From assembly GCA_035493895.1 (NCBI GenBank), contig DATJHM010000166.1, positions 1-32,553 of the forward strand: a stretch of 32,553 nucleotides of DNA, read 5' to 3'. The stretch comes from DATJHM01 sp035493895 (lineage in GTDB: Bacteria > Chloroflexota > Ktedonobacteria > Ktedonobacterales > Ktedonobacteraceae). Positions within the stretch are counted from its first letter, which is position 1, and the number at the start of each line of letters is the position of its first letter. The notes under the pieces were generated by a model. It searched no databases, was not told where the DNA came from, and saw nothing but the letters and a program-made list of their open reading frames with translations. Both the position numbers and the translations under genes were made by a program. Below, one piece after another: positions 23,065-31,522 of this stretch.

Positions 23065-24603
23065 ATGGATACACTGGTCAATACAGCAATTATCGGCACC
23101 GGTCAGGTGCCAACAACATCTCTTGTCAGCGAGCTGCCAGCTGCTACACTTGCGGAACAGCTTGCCACGGAAGATCCAGAGCATCAACTTTTGCTGGCCG
23201 CCGGAATCCTGGGCATCTATCGTCGAGCGGGCTATACGCCAGCGTTTTTTCCGGAACAGCCCGTCATCGCCGAACCGGAGGAACGACGCCATTGCCCGGA
23301 GACCATTGAGCACGAATTAAAATCGCTTCTGAAAGAAACGCCGGGGCCTATTCTCTTAGAAGCGCTCCAATTGATGCAGCAGGCTCACCTTCTCTTCCCG
23401 GCAAAGTTGCTGCCTCTCGCCCTAAATATCGGGCGTTCATACCAGGAGCACCGCGCCCTCGCGTACCCATTGCTGGGCAAACGTGGCCTCTGGTTGAGCC
23501 AGTTTCAAACGGAATGGGCCTGGGTCGGACACTATGCGCAACAGCAAGAGGCCATACTTACAGCAGATGCCGAGCGATTCTGGCAAGAAGGCACACTGGA
23601 ACAGCGTCAGGAAATCCTGCTTCGCCAACGCGAACTTGCCCCGGAGACAGCGCGAAACTGGCTCGCAAGTAGCTGGCGACAGGAGTCAGTGGAGGCGCGT
23701 AAAGCGCTCCTGGTCACGTTCGCACAACATCTCTCATTGGACGACGAAGAGTTTCTGGAACAGGCATTGGACGATCGCAGTACTGAGGTGCAGAAAAACG
23801 CTGCCGAGTTGCTGGCACAATTGCTCACCTCGGCCTTCAGTCAACGCATGCAAGCCCGCGCCGAGCAACTGCTCTCTTACCAGGATGAGCATATCCAGAT
23901 CAGCATTCCCGAAACGGTGGATGCGCACTGGAAGCATGATGGCCTGAAGGGGAACACGAAGAGCGATCTACAAAACGGACATGATTGGATCATTCAAATT
24001 ATCAGACAAGTACCTCCGATTTTCTGGGAACAGCGCTTTGACCGTACGCCAGAACAACTGATCGCAGCATTAGGAAACCAGGAAGAGGCCCGCCTGGTAA
24101 GCCTGGGCTGGTGCGAGGCCGCAGGACACTTTGGCAGTTCAAACTGGTACTTACCACTCTGGCACAAATATCATCGGCTAGAGGGCACAGAATTATCCAC
24201 TCCATGGGAACGCTCCTTCTTGATCTCGCTACTCACACAGGCAAACCAGCAAGAGAGCGAAGCACTGGTCACTTACAGCATTGAGTATGGACAGAGCTGG
24301 GAAGATTTTTTGCAGGCTCTGCCTGCTCCCTGGAGTCAGACATTTAGCGATTTCTTTCTGCAAAAACTCGCCGAGCACCTGGAAGAGACGCCACTGCCAA
24401 ACTACTACCAGGATGTATGGTACAGCGTTCTCTTAGAGGCCGCCAGTTCCATTGCGCCCGAGAGTTTCATGCTGGCATTAGAGATTTGCCACAACTGGAC
24501 GCAAAAAGGTTCAAATGCACATTATTACTGGAATCAGCAAATCAAACTGTTTCGAGATACTATTCATACACGCAAAAAGATAAGAGAGGGAATACAAGCA
24601 TGA
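23065..24603 (+). CDS. DUF5691 family protein
   Basis: A 512-residue alpha-helical protein recognised as DUF5691 from its start (MDTLVNTAIIGTGQ) and its Leu-rich helical repeats (QEILLRQRELAPETARNWL, LEQALDDRSTEVQKNAAELLAQL), which look HEAT/ARM-like in the middle (about 185-270). No catalytic residues are evident. A scaffold or adaptor role within the MoxR complex is plausible. The last codons overlap the MoxR start as ATGA, so the two are translationally coupled. A weak ribosome site (GGAGG, in the preceding stop region) serves this gene. Confidence 0.85.
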   Translation: MDTLVNTAIIGTGQVPTTSLVSELPAATLAEQLATEDPEHQLLLAAGILGIYRRAGYTPAFFPEQPVIAEPEERRHCPETIEHELKSLLKETPGPILLEALQLMQQAHLLFPAKLLPLALNIGRSYQEHRALAYPLLGKRGLWLSQFQTEWAWVGHYAQQQEAILTADAERFWQEGTLEQRQEILLRQRELAPETARNWLASSWRQESVEARKALLVTFAQHLSLDDEEFLEQALDDRSTEVQKNAAELLAQLLTSAFSQRMQARAEQLLSYQDEHIQISIPETVDAHWKHDGLKGNTKSDLQNGHDWIIQIIRQVPPIFWEQRFDRTPEQLIAALGNQEEARLVSLGWCEAAGHFGSSNWYLPLWHKYHRLEGTELSTPWERSFLISLLTQANQQESEALVTYSIEYGQSWEDFLQALPAPWSQTFSDFFLQKLAEHLEETPLPNYYQDVWYSVLLEAASSIAPESFMLALEICHNWTQKGSNAHYYWNQQIKLFRDTIHTRKKIREGIQA

Positions 24604-25730
24604 CGACTTCACAGAATACAAATACGCATACAGAGACAATCGAGATAGAGTTAAACCCCGTTGTGCGCCAGCATGCCGAGCAGCAATATGCCGAAGAACT
24701 GGCCGAGCTGGCAAAGGTCGACACGCGACAGCGTCCCCCCAACTGGTCGCTCTCGCCGTGGGCAGTGCGCACCTACCTGCTTGGTGGCACGCTGGAGAAC
24801 GGCTTTGTGATCACGCCGAAATATATCGGCAAAGCGCGGCTGATCGAAATCGCCGTCGCCACGCTGGCTACTGATCGCGCGTTGCTGCTCTATGGATTGC
24901 CAGGGACCGCGAAATCCTGGGTGAGCGAGCATATCACAGCGGCCATCACGGGCGATTCGACCCTGCTGATCCAGGGAACGGCAGGTACGGATGAAAACGC
25001 GATCCGCTATGGTTGGAATTATGCGCGACTGCTGGTAGAGGGACCCTCGGCGGCGGCGCTGGTCATCAGTCCGATGATGCAGGCAATGCAGACGGGCAAG
25101 CTGGCACGCATCGAGGAATTGACACGTATCCCCAGCGAAGTACAGGATACCCTGATCACCATCCTCTCCGAGAAAACGCTGCCCGTGCCCGAACTGAACA
25201 CCGAAGTCCAGGCACACAAGGGATTCAACGTGATCGCCACCGCCAACAATCGCGATAAAGGCGTCAACGAACTCTCCAGTGCACTGATGCGCCGCTTCAA
25301 TACAGTCGTGCTGCCATTGCCAGAAACGATCGAGGAAGAGGTTGATATCGTCGATCGTCGGGTGAACAGTCTGGGGAAAGCGCTGGAGCTGCCTGCCGAA
25401 AAGCCCGCCCTGGAAGAGATTCGGCGTCTGGTCACGATCTTCCGCGAGTTACGCAGTGGCGTCACCAGCGATGGGCGCACCAAGATCAAATCGCCCAGCG
25501 GCACCCTCTCGACCGCAGAAGCCATCTCGGTCATGAATAACGGACTGGCAATGGCCGCTTATTACGGAGATGGAGTTCTGCATGCGGACGACCTTGCGGC
25601 GGGTTTGACTGGAGCGATCATCAAAGATCCCGTGCAGGATCGTGTGGTCTGGCTCGAATACCTGCAAACCGTCGTTAGAGAGCGAGAGGGCTGGAGTGAT
25701 TTATATCGCTCGTGTCAGGAGGTGCTCTAA
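24600..25730 (+). CDS. MoxR-family AAA+ ATPase (YehL-like)
   Basis: A 376-residue ATPase. ATG 24600 overlaps the DUF5691 TGA by four bases, and a longer frame to 24417 overlaps that gene, so it is rejected. Walker A is GLPGTAKS (99-106). Walker B is ARIEEL (169-174, with E in place of the usual D). Sensor I is ATANNRDKG (213-221) and the arginine-finger region is MRRF (230-233). It has the MoxR-type layout with an N-terminal helical cap. MoxR ATPases form hexamers that remodel or activate client proteins, usually with a VWA partner, as in RavA-ViaA. Here the VWA gene is two genes downstream. Confidence 0.92.
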   Translation: MTTSQNTNTHTETIEIELNPVVRQHAEQQYAEELAELAKVDTRQRPPNWSLSPWAVRTYLLGGTLENGFVITPKYIGKARLIEIAVATLATDRALLLYGLPGTAKSWVSEHITAAITGDSTLLIQGTAGTDENAIRYGWNYARLLVEGPSAAALVISPMMQAMQTGKLARIEELTRIPSEVQDTLITILSEKTLPVPELNTEVQAHKGFNVIATANNRDKGVNELSSALMRRFNTVVLPLPETIEEEVDIVDRRVNSLGKALELPAEKPALEEIRRLVTIFRELRSGVTSDGRTKIKSPSGTLSTAEAISVMNNGLAMAAYYGDGVLHADDLAAGLTGAIIKDPVQDRVVWLEYLQTVVREREGWSDLYRSCQEVL

Positions 25731-27989
25731 ATGAGTATTCATGTTTTCGGCATTCGTCACCACGGTCCAGGGTGCGCCCGCAGTTTGCGGGCGGCCCTGA
25801 CAGAACTACAGCCCGACATCGTTCTGGTTGAAGGGCCGCCAGACGCACAGGAAGTGCTCCCCCTGATGATGCACGAGAACATGCAGCCGCCAGTCGCCCT
25901 GCTCGTCTACGCCAGCGAGACGCCAAAACAGGCTGTCTACTATCCCTTCACGCATTTTTCGCCCGAGTGGCAGGCGCTTCGCTATGCACAGGAGCAGACT
26001 ATTCCCACACGCTTTATGGACCTGCCCCAGGCAATCATGCTGGCCCAGACATCAGAGGAAACGCAGGGGACGGAGGAGGCACCCGCTTCACCGGTTGAAC
26101 ATGCAGAGACGGCTGAAGCAGCACCCGTTCCGAGTATTCGTACCGATCCCCTGGCATTGCTGGCGGAGGCGGCAGGATACAGCGATCACGAGCTCTGGTG
26201 GGAACGACAGATCGAGCAGCGTCAGAACATCACGCATCTGTTTGAAGGCATTCTGGAAGCCATGACGGCCCTGCGCAACGAGATCGCTCCCGAGCCCGAG
26301 AACGAGCAGGAGGCTCAGCGCGAAGCTTTTATGCGTCAGACGATTCGCGCCGCGCAAAAAGAGGGCTATCAACGTATCGCCGTCGTCTGCGGTGCCTGGC
26401 ATGCGCCGGTCCTTGTCGAGCCAGGAGCGGCGAAAGCGGATACGGCGCGACTCAACAAGCTCAAACGCGTCAAGGTCTCGGCCACCTGGATTCCCTGGAC
26501 CAATTCACGTCTTTCTTATCGCAGTGGCTACGGAGCAGGCGTAACTGCCCCCGGCTGGTATGAGCATCTCTGGACTGCTCCGGATCGCATCAGTGCTCGC
26601 TGGCTCACCAGAGCGGCCCGTCTTCTACGTGAGCATGGCCTGGATGCCTCTTCCGCCAGCGTCATTGAGGCCGTACGTCTGGTAGAATCGCTGGCAGCGT
26701 TGCGCGATCTCTCATCTCCAGGTCTGGCCGAGCACCATGAAGCCATCGAAACGGTACTCTGCAATGGCAATAGCGAGCCGCTGGAGCTTATTCGCAACAA
26801 GCTGGAGATTGGCGAGCACATGGGAGAGGTGCCACCGGAGACACCAGCCGTCCCGCTGCAACGAGATCTGGAAAGTCGTCAGCGCCAGCTCCGTCTCAAG
26901 CCGTCGAGCGAAATAGTGCAAAAGGATTTCGACCTGCGCACTGAGACCGACCGTGCGCGCAGCCAGCTCTTGCACCAGCTCCGTCTGTTGCATATTGCCT
27001 GGGGAGAGCCACAACAGCAAAGAAGTAAAAGCGGCACCTTTCATGAGCTCTGGCAAATCCAATGGAAAGTTGAGTTCGTGATCGCAATCATCGAGGCAAA
27101 TGTCTGGGGCAATACCGTTGCAGAGGCTGCAACCGCCCATGTCATACATACGGCCGAGACAACGGAAGAGCTTCCTGTCTTGAGTGAGCTCCTGGATCGC
27201 GTCATTCTTGCAGAGCTTCCTCAAGCGGTTGAGCACGTCCTGCGCTCACTGCAAAAGCGCGCCGCCATCTCAGCCGATGTACGCCATCTGATGGACTCGT
27301 TACCAGCTCTGGCGCGGGTCGCGCGCTATGGGAATGTGCGCAAAACACAGACCGAGCAGGTCACGCCCGTGATTAATGGTCTTTTTGAGCGTATCGTGAT
27401 TGGATTGCCGGGCGCGTGCTTCTCCCTCGATGACGACGCCGCAAAATTGATGTTCAACAGCATCAATCGTGTGCAGGAGAGCATCAATCTCCTCAATCGA
27501 GACGATTTACGCACAGAATGGCAAGACACACTCCGCCACTTGCTGACAAAAGAACATATCCACGGCTTGATACGCGGACGCTGTTGCCGACTGCTGTTAG
27601 AGCAGCAAGCGATGGATGAAGAGGAGCTGCAACTGCATACACGGCTGGCCCTCTCTGTCACTGACGCGCCGCAGGCTGCAAGCTGGATTGAAGGCGTATT
27701 GCAGGGGAGCGCGCTGCTCATCCTTCACCAGGATAACCTCTGGCGAGCGCTGGACCGCTGGCTCAGCGAACTTTCGGGAGAGACATTCGAGGCACTCTTG
27801 CCGGTGCTACGTCGCGCATTCGCCAATTTCCAGGCACCGGAACGCAGAGCCATGGGCGAAAAAGTGCGTGCTTTAGGCAGCATTGCTCACAGTTCGGGTC
27901 GGCAAACGGCAGGCACCATGCTAGAAAATCTGGATCAGCAACGGGCGGATCTGGTCTTACCGCTATTGTCACACATAGTAGGAGTGTAA
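25731..27989 (+). CDS. DUF5682 family protein (YehM-like)
   Basis: A 752-residue protein. Its ATG follows the MoxR TAA with no gap; GGAGG lies in the end of the MoxR gene. The N-terminus is typical of DUF5682 (MSIHVFGIRHHGPGCARSL, DIVLVEGPPDAQEV). The first 350 residues have an alpha/beta look with conserved His22/Gly-type and GAWHAPVL motifs (residue about 222), resembling TraB/PrgY-like folds in which His and Glu are conserved, but this is tentative. A Glu/Pro-rich insert lies at about 105-135. The C-terminal half is helical. E. coli YehM is of similar length and lies beside MoxR and VWA genes. Its biochemical role is unknown. Confidence 0.85.
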   Translation: MSIHVFGIRHHGPGCARSLRAALTELQPDIVLVEGPPDAQEVLPLMMHENMQPPVALLVYASETPKQAVYYPFTHFSPEWQALRYAQEQTIPTRFMDLPQAIMLAQTSEETQGTEEAPASPVEHAETAEAAPVPSIRTDPLALLAEAAGYSDHELWWERQIEQRQNITHLFEGILEAMTALRNEIAPEPENEQEAQREAFMRQTIRAAQKEGYQRIAVVCGAWHAPVLVEPGAAKADTARLNKLKRVKVSATWIPWTNSRLSYRSGYGAGVTAPGWYEHLWTAPDRISARWLTRAARLLREHGLDASSASVIEAVRLVESLAALRDLSSPGLAEHHEAIETVLCNGNSEPLELIRNKLEIGEHMGEVPPETPAVPLQRDLESRQRQLRLKPSSEIVQKDFDLRTETDRARSQLLHQLRLLHIAWGEPQQQRSKSGTFHELWQIQWKVEFVIAIIEANVWGNTVAEAATAHVIHTAETTEELPVLSELLDRVILAELPQAVEHVLRSLQKRAAISADVRHLMDSLPALARVARYGNVRKTQTEQVTPVINGLFERIVIGLPGACFSLDDDAAKLMFNSINRVQESINLLNRDDLRTEWQDTLRHLLTKEHIHGLIRGRCCRLLLEQQAMDEEELQLHTRLALSVTDAPQAASWIEGVLQGSALLILHQDNLWRALDRWLSELSGETFEALLPVLRRAFANFQAPERRAMGEKVRALGSIAHSSGRQTAGTMLENLDQQRADLVLPLLSHIVGV

Positions 27990-27992
27990 ATT

Positions 27993-29195
27993 ATGGCTAT
28001 TGATGAGCAGGAACGGTTGCGGCGCTGGCGTCTGGTGATCGGGAAGCAGGCGGCTCAGGGGCAGCAAGCGGGTATGGTGGGAACTGGCTCCAGCGGCCTG
28101 CCCGGAGCGGGACTGGACGTCTCGCTCGATGCCCACGATCAGGGCATGGATAGTGTACTCGATGCCCTGTACAACTCCGATCGTTCGGCGGGCCTGGGAA
28201 GCTCTTCGCCCAACGTAGCACGCTGGCTGGGAGATATTCGCAGCTACTTCCCCACGTCGAGCGTACGCATTATGCAGCAGGATGCTTTGCAGCGCTTAAA
28301 ATTGCGAGAAATGTTGCTTGAACCGGAAATGCTCGAGCAGGTCGATGCGGATGTGCATCTGGTAGCAACGCTGCTCTCGCTCAATAAAGTCATGCCCGAG
28401 GCAACGAAAGATACTGCGCGCAGAGTGGTGCGCAAAGTCGTCGAAGAGTTGGAGCGTAAACTGACGAATCCGATGCTCCAGGCGGTGCGAGGGAGCCTGA
28501 ATCGCGCCACACGAACGCATCGTCCACGCTATAACGAAATCGACTGGGATCGCACCATTCGCGCCAACCTCAAGAATTACCTGCCAGAGCAGAAAACCGT
28601 CATTGCCGAGCAACTCATCGGGCATGGTCATAAACGCTCATCTTTACGCGATATCGTCCTCTGCGTCGATCAAAGCGGCTCGATGGCGGCTTCCGTGGTG
28701 TATGCTGGCATCTTTGGCGCAGTCCTGGCCTCGATTCGCGCAGTCAGCACGCGCATGGTTGTTTTTGATACCGCAGTCGTCGACCTGAGCGATGAGCTAC
28801 AGGACCCCGTGGACCTGCTCTTCGGCACGCAACTTGGCGGGGGTACGGATATTAATCGCGCCCTGGGCTACTGTCAGCAGGTAATCACACGGCCCGCTCA
28901 ATCCATTCTTGTGCTGATCACCGATCTCTACGAAGGTGGCAATACGCGAGAGATGCTGCGTCGGGCCGCGGAGCTGGTCGAGAGCGGCGTCCAGGTCATC
29001 TGTCTGCTGGCATTGAACGATAAGGGTGCGCCAGGCTTTGATCAGCAGAACGCGGCCAAGCTGGCAAGCATGGGCATTCCGGCATTTGCTTGCACGCCGG
29101 ATCTTTTCCCCGACCTGATGGCGGCTGCAATTCAGAAGCAAGATCTTGATTTGTGGGCGGCACGCAATGATATTGTGACGACGAGAGCAGAGTAG
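27993..29195 (+). CDS. von Willebrand factor A-domain protein (YehP-like)
   Basis: A 400-residue cytoplasmic protein with no signal peptide. ATG 27993 has TAGGAG upstream, four bases after the DUF5682 stop. Residues 1-210 are a Gly-rich start and a helical region. The VWA domain (about 217-390) has a complete MIDAS metal site: DQSGS (Asp226, Ser228, Ser230), Thr285 in LGGGTDIN and Asp311 in LITDLYEGG. VWA partners of MoxR ATPases bind clients through a metal-dependent contact. This is the last gene of the five-gene operon, with a 41-base palindrome 18 bases after the stop. Confidence 0.92.
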   Translation: MAIDEQERLRRWRLVIGKQAAQGQQAGMVGTGSSGLPGAGLDVSLDAHDQGMDSVLDALYNSDRSAGLGSSSPNVARWLGDIRSYFPTSSVRIMQQDALQRLKLREMLLEPEMLEQVDADVHLVATLLSLNKVMPEATKDTARRVVRKVVEELERKLTNPMLQAVRGSLNRATRTHRPRYNEIDWDRTIRANLKNYLPEQKTVIAEQLIGHGHKRSSLRDIVLCVDQSGSMAASVVYAGIFGAVLASIRAVSTRMVVFDTAVVDLSDELQDPVDLLFGTQLGGGTDINRALGYCQQVITRPAQSILVLITDLYEGGNTREMLRRAAELVESGVQVICLLALNDKGAPGFDQQNAAKLASMGIPAFACTPDLFPDLMAAAIQKQDLDLWAARNDIVTTRAE

Positions 29196-29212
29196 TAGAG
29201 ATAACAGGAGCA

Positions 29213-29253
29213 GGTCGTGAAAGATACATCATAATGATATATCTTTCACGACC
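29213..29253. terminator. 41-base near-perfect palindrome ending the SWIM-VWA operon
   Basis: GGTCGTGAAAGATACATCA pairs with TGATATATCTTTCACGACC around a TAA centre, with one mismatch. It lies 18 bases past the VWA stop. There is no proper U-run, so it may be a processing or stability hairpin or a protein-binding site as well as a terminator. Confidence 0.6.
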
Positions 29254-29694
29254 GATTTAAACGATTCTCCTCATCTCAGTGAACGTCGACCTATGGCCTG
29301 GTTGGCAGCTCATCTTCCACACGCACTACAGCCACCTGATACAGCGACGCTACAGATTATCAGAGTCTGCTTTCTTCTCCGAATTCTGCATTTCTCCTTG
29401 CTTCTTGCTATCAATGATGTAGATTACATCTGCAATGGTAGATGGCAGGCTTAGCAATATCTGTGCTAAAATGATCCAATACATCGGATCTACAAGATTG
29501 TGCATATTTTACCTCTTTCTTACTTCGTATTTCCTCGTAGAGATTTATATACTTGATCAGCGTCACGTCCGCTGTATCTTTTTAACAAGCAAATTAAACC
29601 AAAAAATGTTCGAGGCGAAAATACTATAGCTTCTTGCGTTCCCTTATAAAACTACCGAAAGTTTTACAAGAGAAGTAAGAAAGGAGAGAAGACA
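29254..29694. other. AT-rich intergenic region upstream of the XRE gene
   Basis: No gene is supported here. A 64-codon open frame (29435-29629) has no ribosome site and unusual composition. The right end holds the inverted repeat at 29647-29666 and the ribosome site of the XRE gene. Base composition shifts to AT-rich after the palindrome at 29253, which may mark the start of an acquired segment. Confidence 0.4.
29647..29666. promoter_or_regulatory. inverted repeat before the XRE gene, candidate autoregulatory operator
   Basis: TAAAACT and AGTTTTA are perfect 7-base arms around ACCGAA, ending 28 bases before the ATG at 29695. XRE proteins often repress their own gene from such sites. A -35/-10 pair was not clear. 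Confidence 0.35.
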
Positions 29695-30681
29695 ATGGCA
29701 ACTATCAGTGAGTTATTGGCACGTTGCAGAGAGAGGGCAAATGAACTCCGAGATAAGCAAGGAAAAGAACGGCTAACACAACAAATGCTAGCAAAAATGA
29801 TAGGCGTATCACCTACAACAGTTCGTAACTGGGAAACGGGTAATAACATCCCTGGAGCAGATCATTTAAGAAGCCTCATTAAAACATTCTTACAACAGGG
29901 TGGTTTCTATTCAGAAAAAGAAGAGCAACAAGCAAAAGAGCTGTGGGAAGAAGCTGGGAGAAAAGAAGCTTTCGATGAAGAATGGTTTCGAAACCTCCCA
30001 AAAAGCAGGCGAAGGCAGCCTACTGACGACGAGGAGTACCGAATCGAGCACCTGTTAAAACAGAATCCGAGAGGTATAACTTTGCTGCACGCTATAGAGA
30101 GCGCAGGCTTAGTAGATATTGAGAACCGTGATGACGACGATAACAGTCTCCCGCCAAGGGAGTTTTATAAGATGGCAAAATACGAAATCGTCATTACAGG
30201 GATAACGGCACACACGACCATCGTTAAACATGATGATGAGCTGATAGAAGCGCTCGAAGCATCAAAAGATGTGTATATTCTGATTCTCTATCCCGATCCC
30301 CAGTTGGTCGAAGAGATGGAAGAGCGTGAGCATTTAAAGATTGTAACAGAAATTCAGTCGGTTATAGAATCAATTCAACTGTATAAGCTTGATCAACGCC
30401 ATAACTTCGAAATTAAGTTTATGCGGAAAATTCCAACGTTCACAGGTGTTATGATAGATGGAGACGTAAATCTTAAAGGGAAAACCCCACGGGACTACGA
30501 AGGGCAGATACGTGTTCAACCAGCCAGCGTTTATGGTACACACCATCGTGGAGCCATTTTTCAATTTAAAAAAAAGATCCCAAACGGGCTATTCGACTAT
30601 TTTGCGGAGGATATACGAAATCAATGGCAAAAAGGCATCTCTTTAAGAGAGTTGCTTAACGCCAAAGGCAAGCAAAAATAG
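29695..30681 (+). CDS. XRE helix-turn-helix regulator with DUF5919/PLD-like C-terminal domain
   Basis: A 328-residue protein; ATG 29695 has AAAGGAG upstream. The N-terminal XRE domain (about 1-70) has LTQQMLAKMIGVSPTTVRNWETG, followed by a helical linker (FDEEWFRNLPKSRR) like those in Ktedonobacterial and actinobacterial XRE proteins. The C-terminal half (about 155-315) is alpha/beta, with YEIVITGITAH, DVYILILYPDP, FEIKFMRKIP, GVMIDGD and ASVYGTHHRG. This recalls the catalytically inactive PLD-like fold of DUF5919-type sensor domains. No HKD motif is present. It is a likely ligand-responsive transcription factor. The next gene follows after 43 bases. Confidence 0.7.
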   Translation: MATISELLARCRERANELRDKQGKERLTQQMLAKMIGVSPTTVRNWETGNNIPGADHLRSLIKTFLQQGGFYSEKEEQQAKELWEEAGRKEAFDEEWFRNLPKSRRRQPTDDEEYRIEHLLKQNPRGITLLHAIESAGLVDIENRDDDDNSLPPREFYKMAKYEIVITGITAHTTIVKHDDELIEALEASKDVYILILYPDPQLVEEMEEREHLKIVTEIQSVIESIQLYKLDQRHNFEIKFMRKIPTFTGVMIDGDVNLKGKTPRDYEGQIRVQPASVYGTHHRGAIFQFKKKIPNGLFDYFAEDIRNQWQKGISLRELLNAKGKQK

Positions 30682-30724
30682 AACATTCGAGCAGGCAGCA
30701 GGCATATTTTAGAAGGATTTTCTG

Positions 30725-31522
30725 ATGAAGCAAGTAACGTTAATAATGCTTTACGGACCGAAACCCTCGATTTTATCGAGACTGATCATTGAGAGTCAGG
30801 AACAGATAAGCAGGATGCTAGGAGATTATTTTCAACCTTATGCTATGGATCAGATTCATGCAACGTTAGTAGATTTAAGACGAGCATCCGGGTCTACGAT
30901 GTTTAACTTGAATCTGGAAAGACAGCGAGAGCGAGCTGCAAGTATGGACTTTGCGGGATTGCTTGACTTTCTCCGCCTGGGAGGGCATTTTCCATTGCAG
31001 GTTCAGATTGGAGGCTTCGAGAACAGAGATTATCCTTTTGTAAGTCAAGGTCAAAGGCCTTATGAACGCTCTTTTTCCATAGTAAAGGGTGAGGTTGCCG
31101 TTGCGCTCATGATAGGGTGGCCTATTCGTGGAAACCCAGCAGAAATAGTTAAAGCCAACCCGGCCCGCCTCATGCAGGAAGGCCGCATTTATCCCACCGT
31201 TTTAGACCAGATCCGACAATCGTTTCAGAGTTTCAATATTCTCCATAGATACCATTCCAGGCTTACTGACGTAGATAACGACTTCTATTTTAGAATAGGA
31301 TTAATTCATCAGCCATCTACTGATTATCTACTCCAGGAACGCGTGGAAAATACTATCAGGCATTTTCTCAGTACCCTGAAACCAACGATCGTTGAAATCA
31401 CGATTTCAGATATCTATCTAGCTTCCTACCAGGATGAAACATTGCCTCTTGATTCAACCCAGATATGGCCAATAGACGATGATAAAGTAACACCTGAATT
31501 TATCCAGAGTTTGTACGAGTAA
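30725..31522 (+). CDS. unrecognised protein, possible degenerate 2H phosphoesterase
   Basis: A 265-residue soluble protein; ATG 30725 has AGAAGGA upstream. It contains IHATLVDL (His45-Ala-Thr47), matching the HxT motif of the 2H phosphoesterase (LigT-like) superfamily. The expected second HxT is not intact: the equivalent region may be FYFRIGLI (187-194), with Arg in place of His. The final ITISDIYLASYQD fits the last 2H strand. If the fold is right, catalysis is doubtful and a binding role is possible. It is probably co-transcribed with the XRE gene. It could also be an unrelated alpha/beta protein. Confidence 0.5.
   Translation: MKQVTLIMLYGPKPSILSRLIIESQEQISRMLGDYFQPYAMDQIHATLVDLRRASGSTMFNLNLERQRERAASMDFAGLLDFLRLGGHFPLQVQIGGFENRDYPFVSQGQRPYERSFSIVKGEVAVALMIGWPIRGNPAEIVKANPARLMQEGRIYPTVLDQIRQSFQSFNILHRYHSRLTDVDNDFYFRIGLIHQPSTDYLLQERVENTIRHFLSTLKPTIVEITISDIYLASYQDETLPLDSTQIWPIDDDKVTPEFIQSLYE

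Noticed and set aside
24417..24599. 61-codon N-terminal extension of the MoxR frame
   Set aside because: It lies entirely within DUF5691 in another frame; the ATG at 24600 gives the normal family length and an ATGA coupling.
29435..29629. 64-codon hydrophobic plus-strand frame before the XRE gene
   Set aside because: AT-rich chance frame without a ribosome site or promoter; composition unlike neighbouring proteins.
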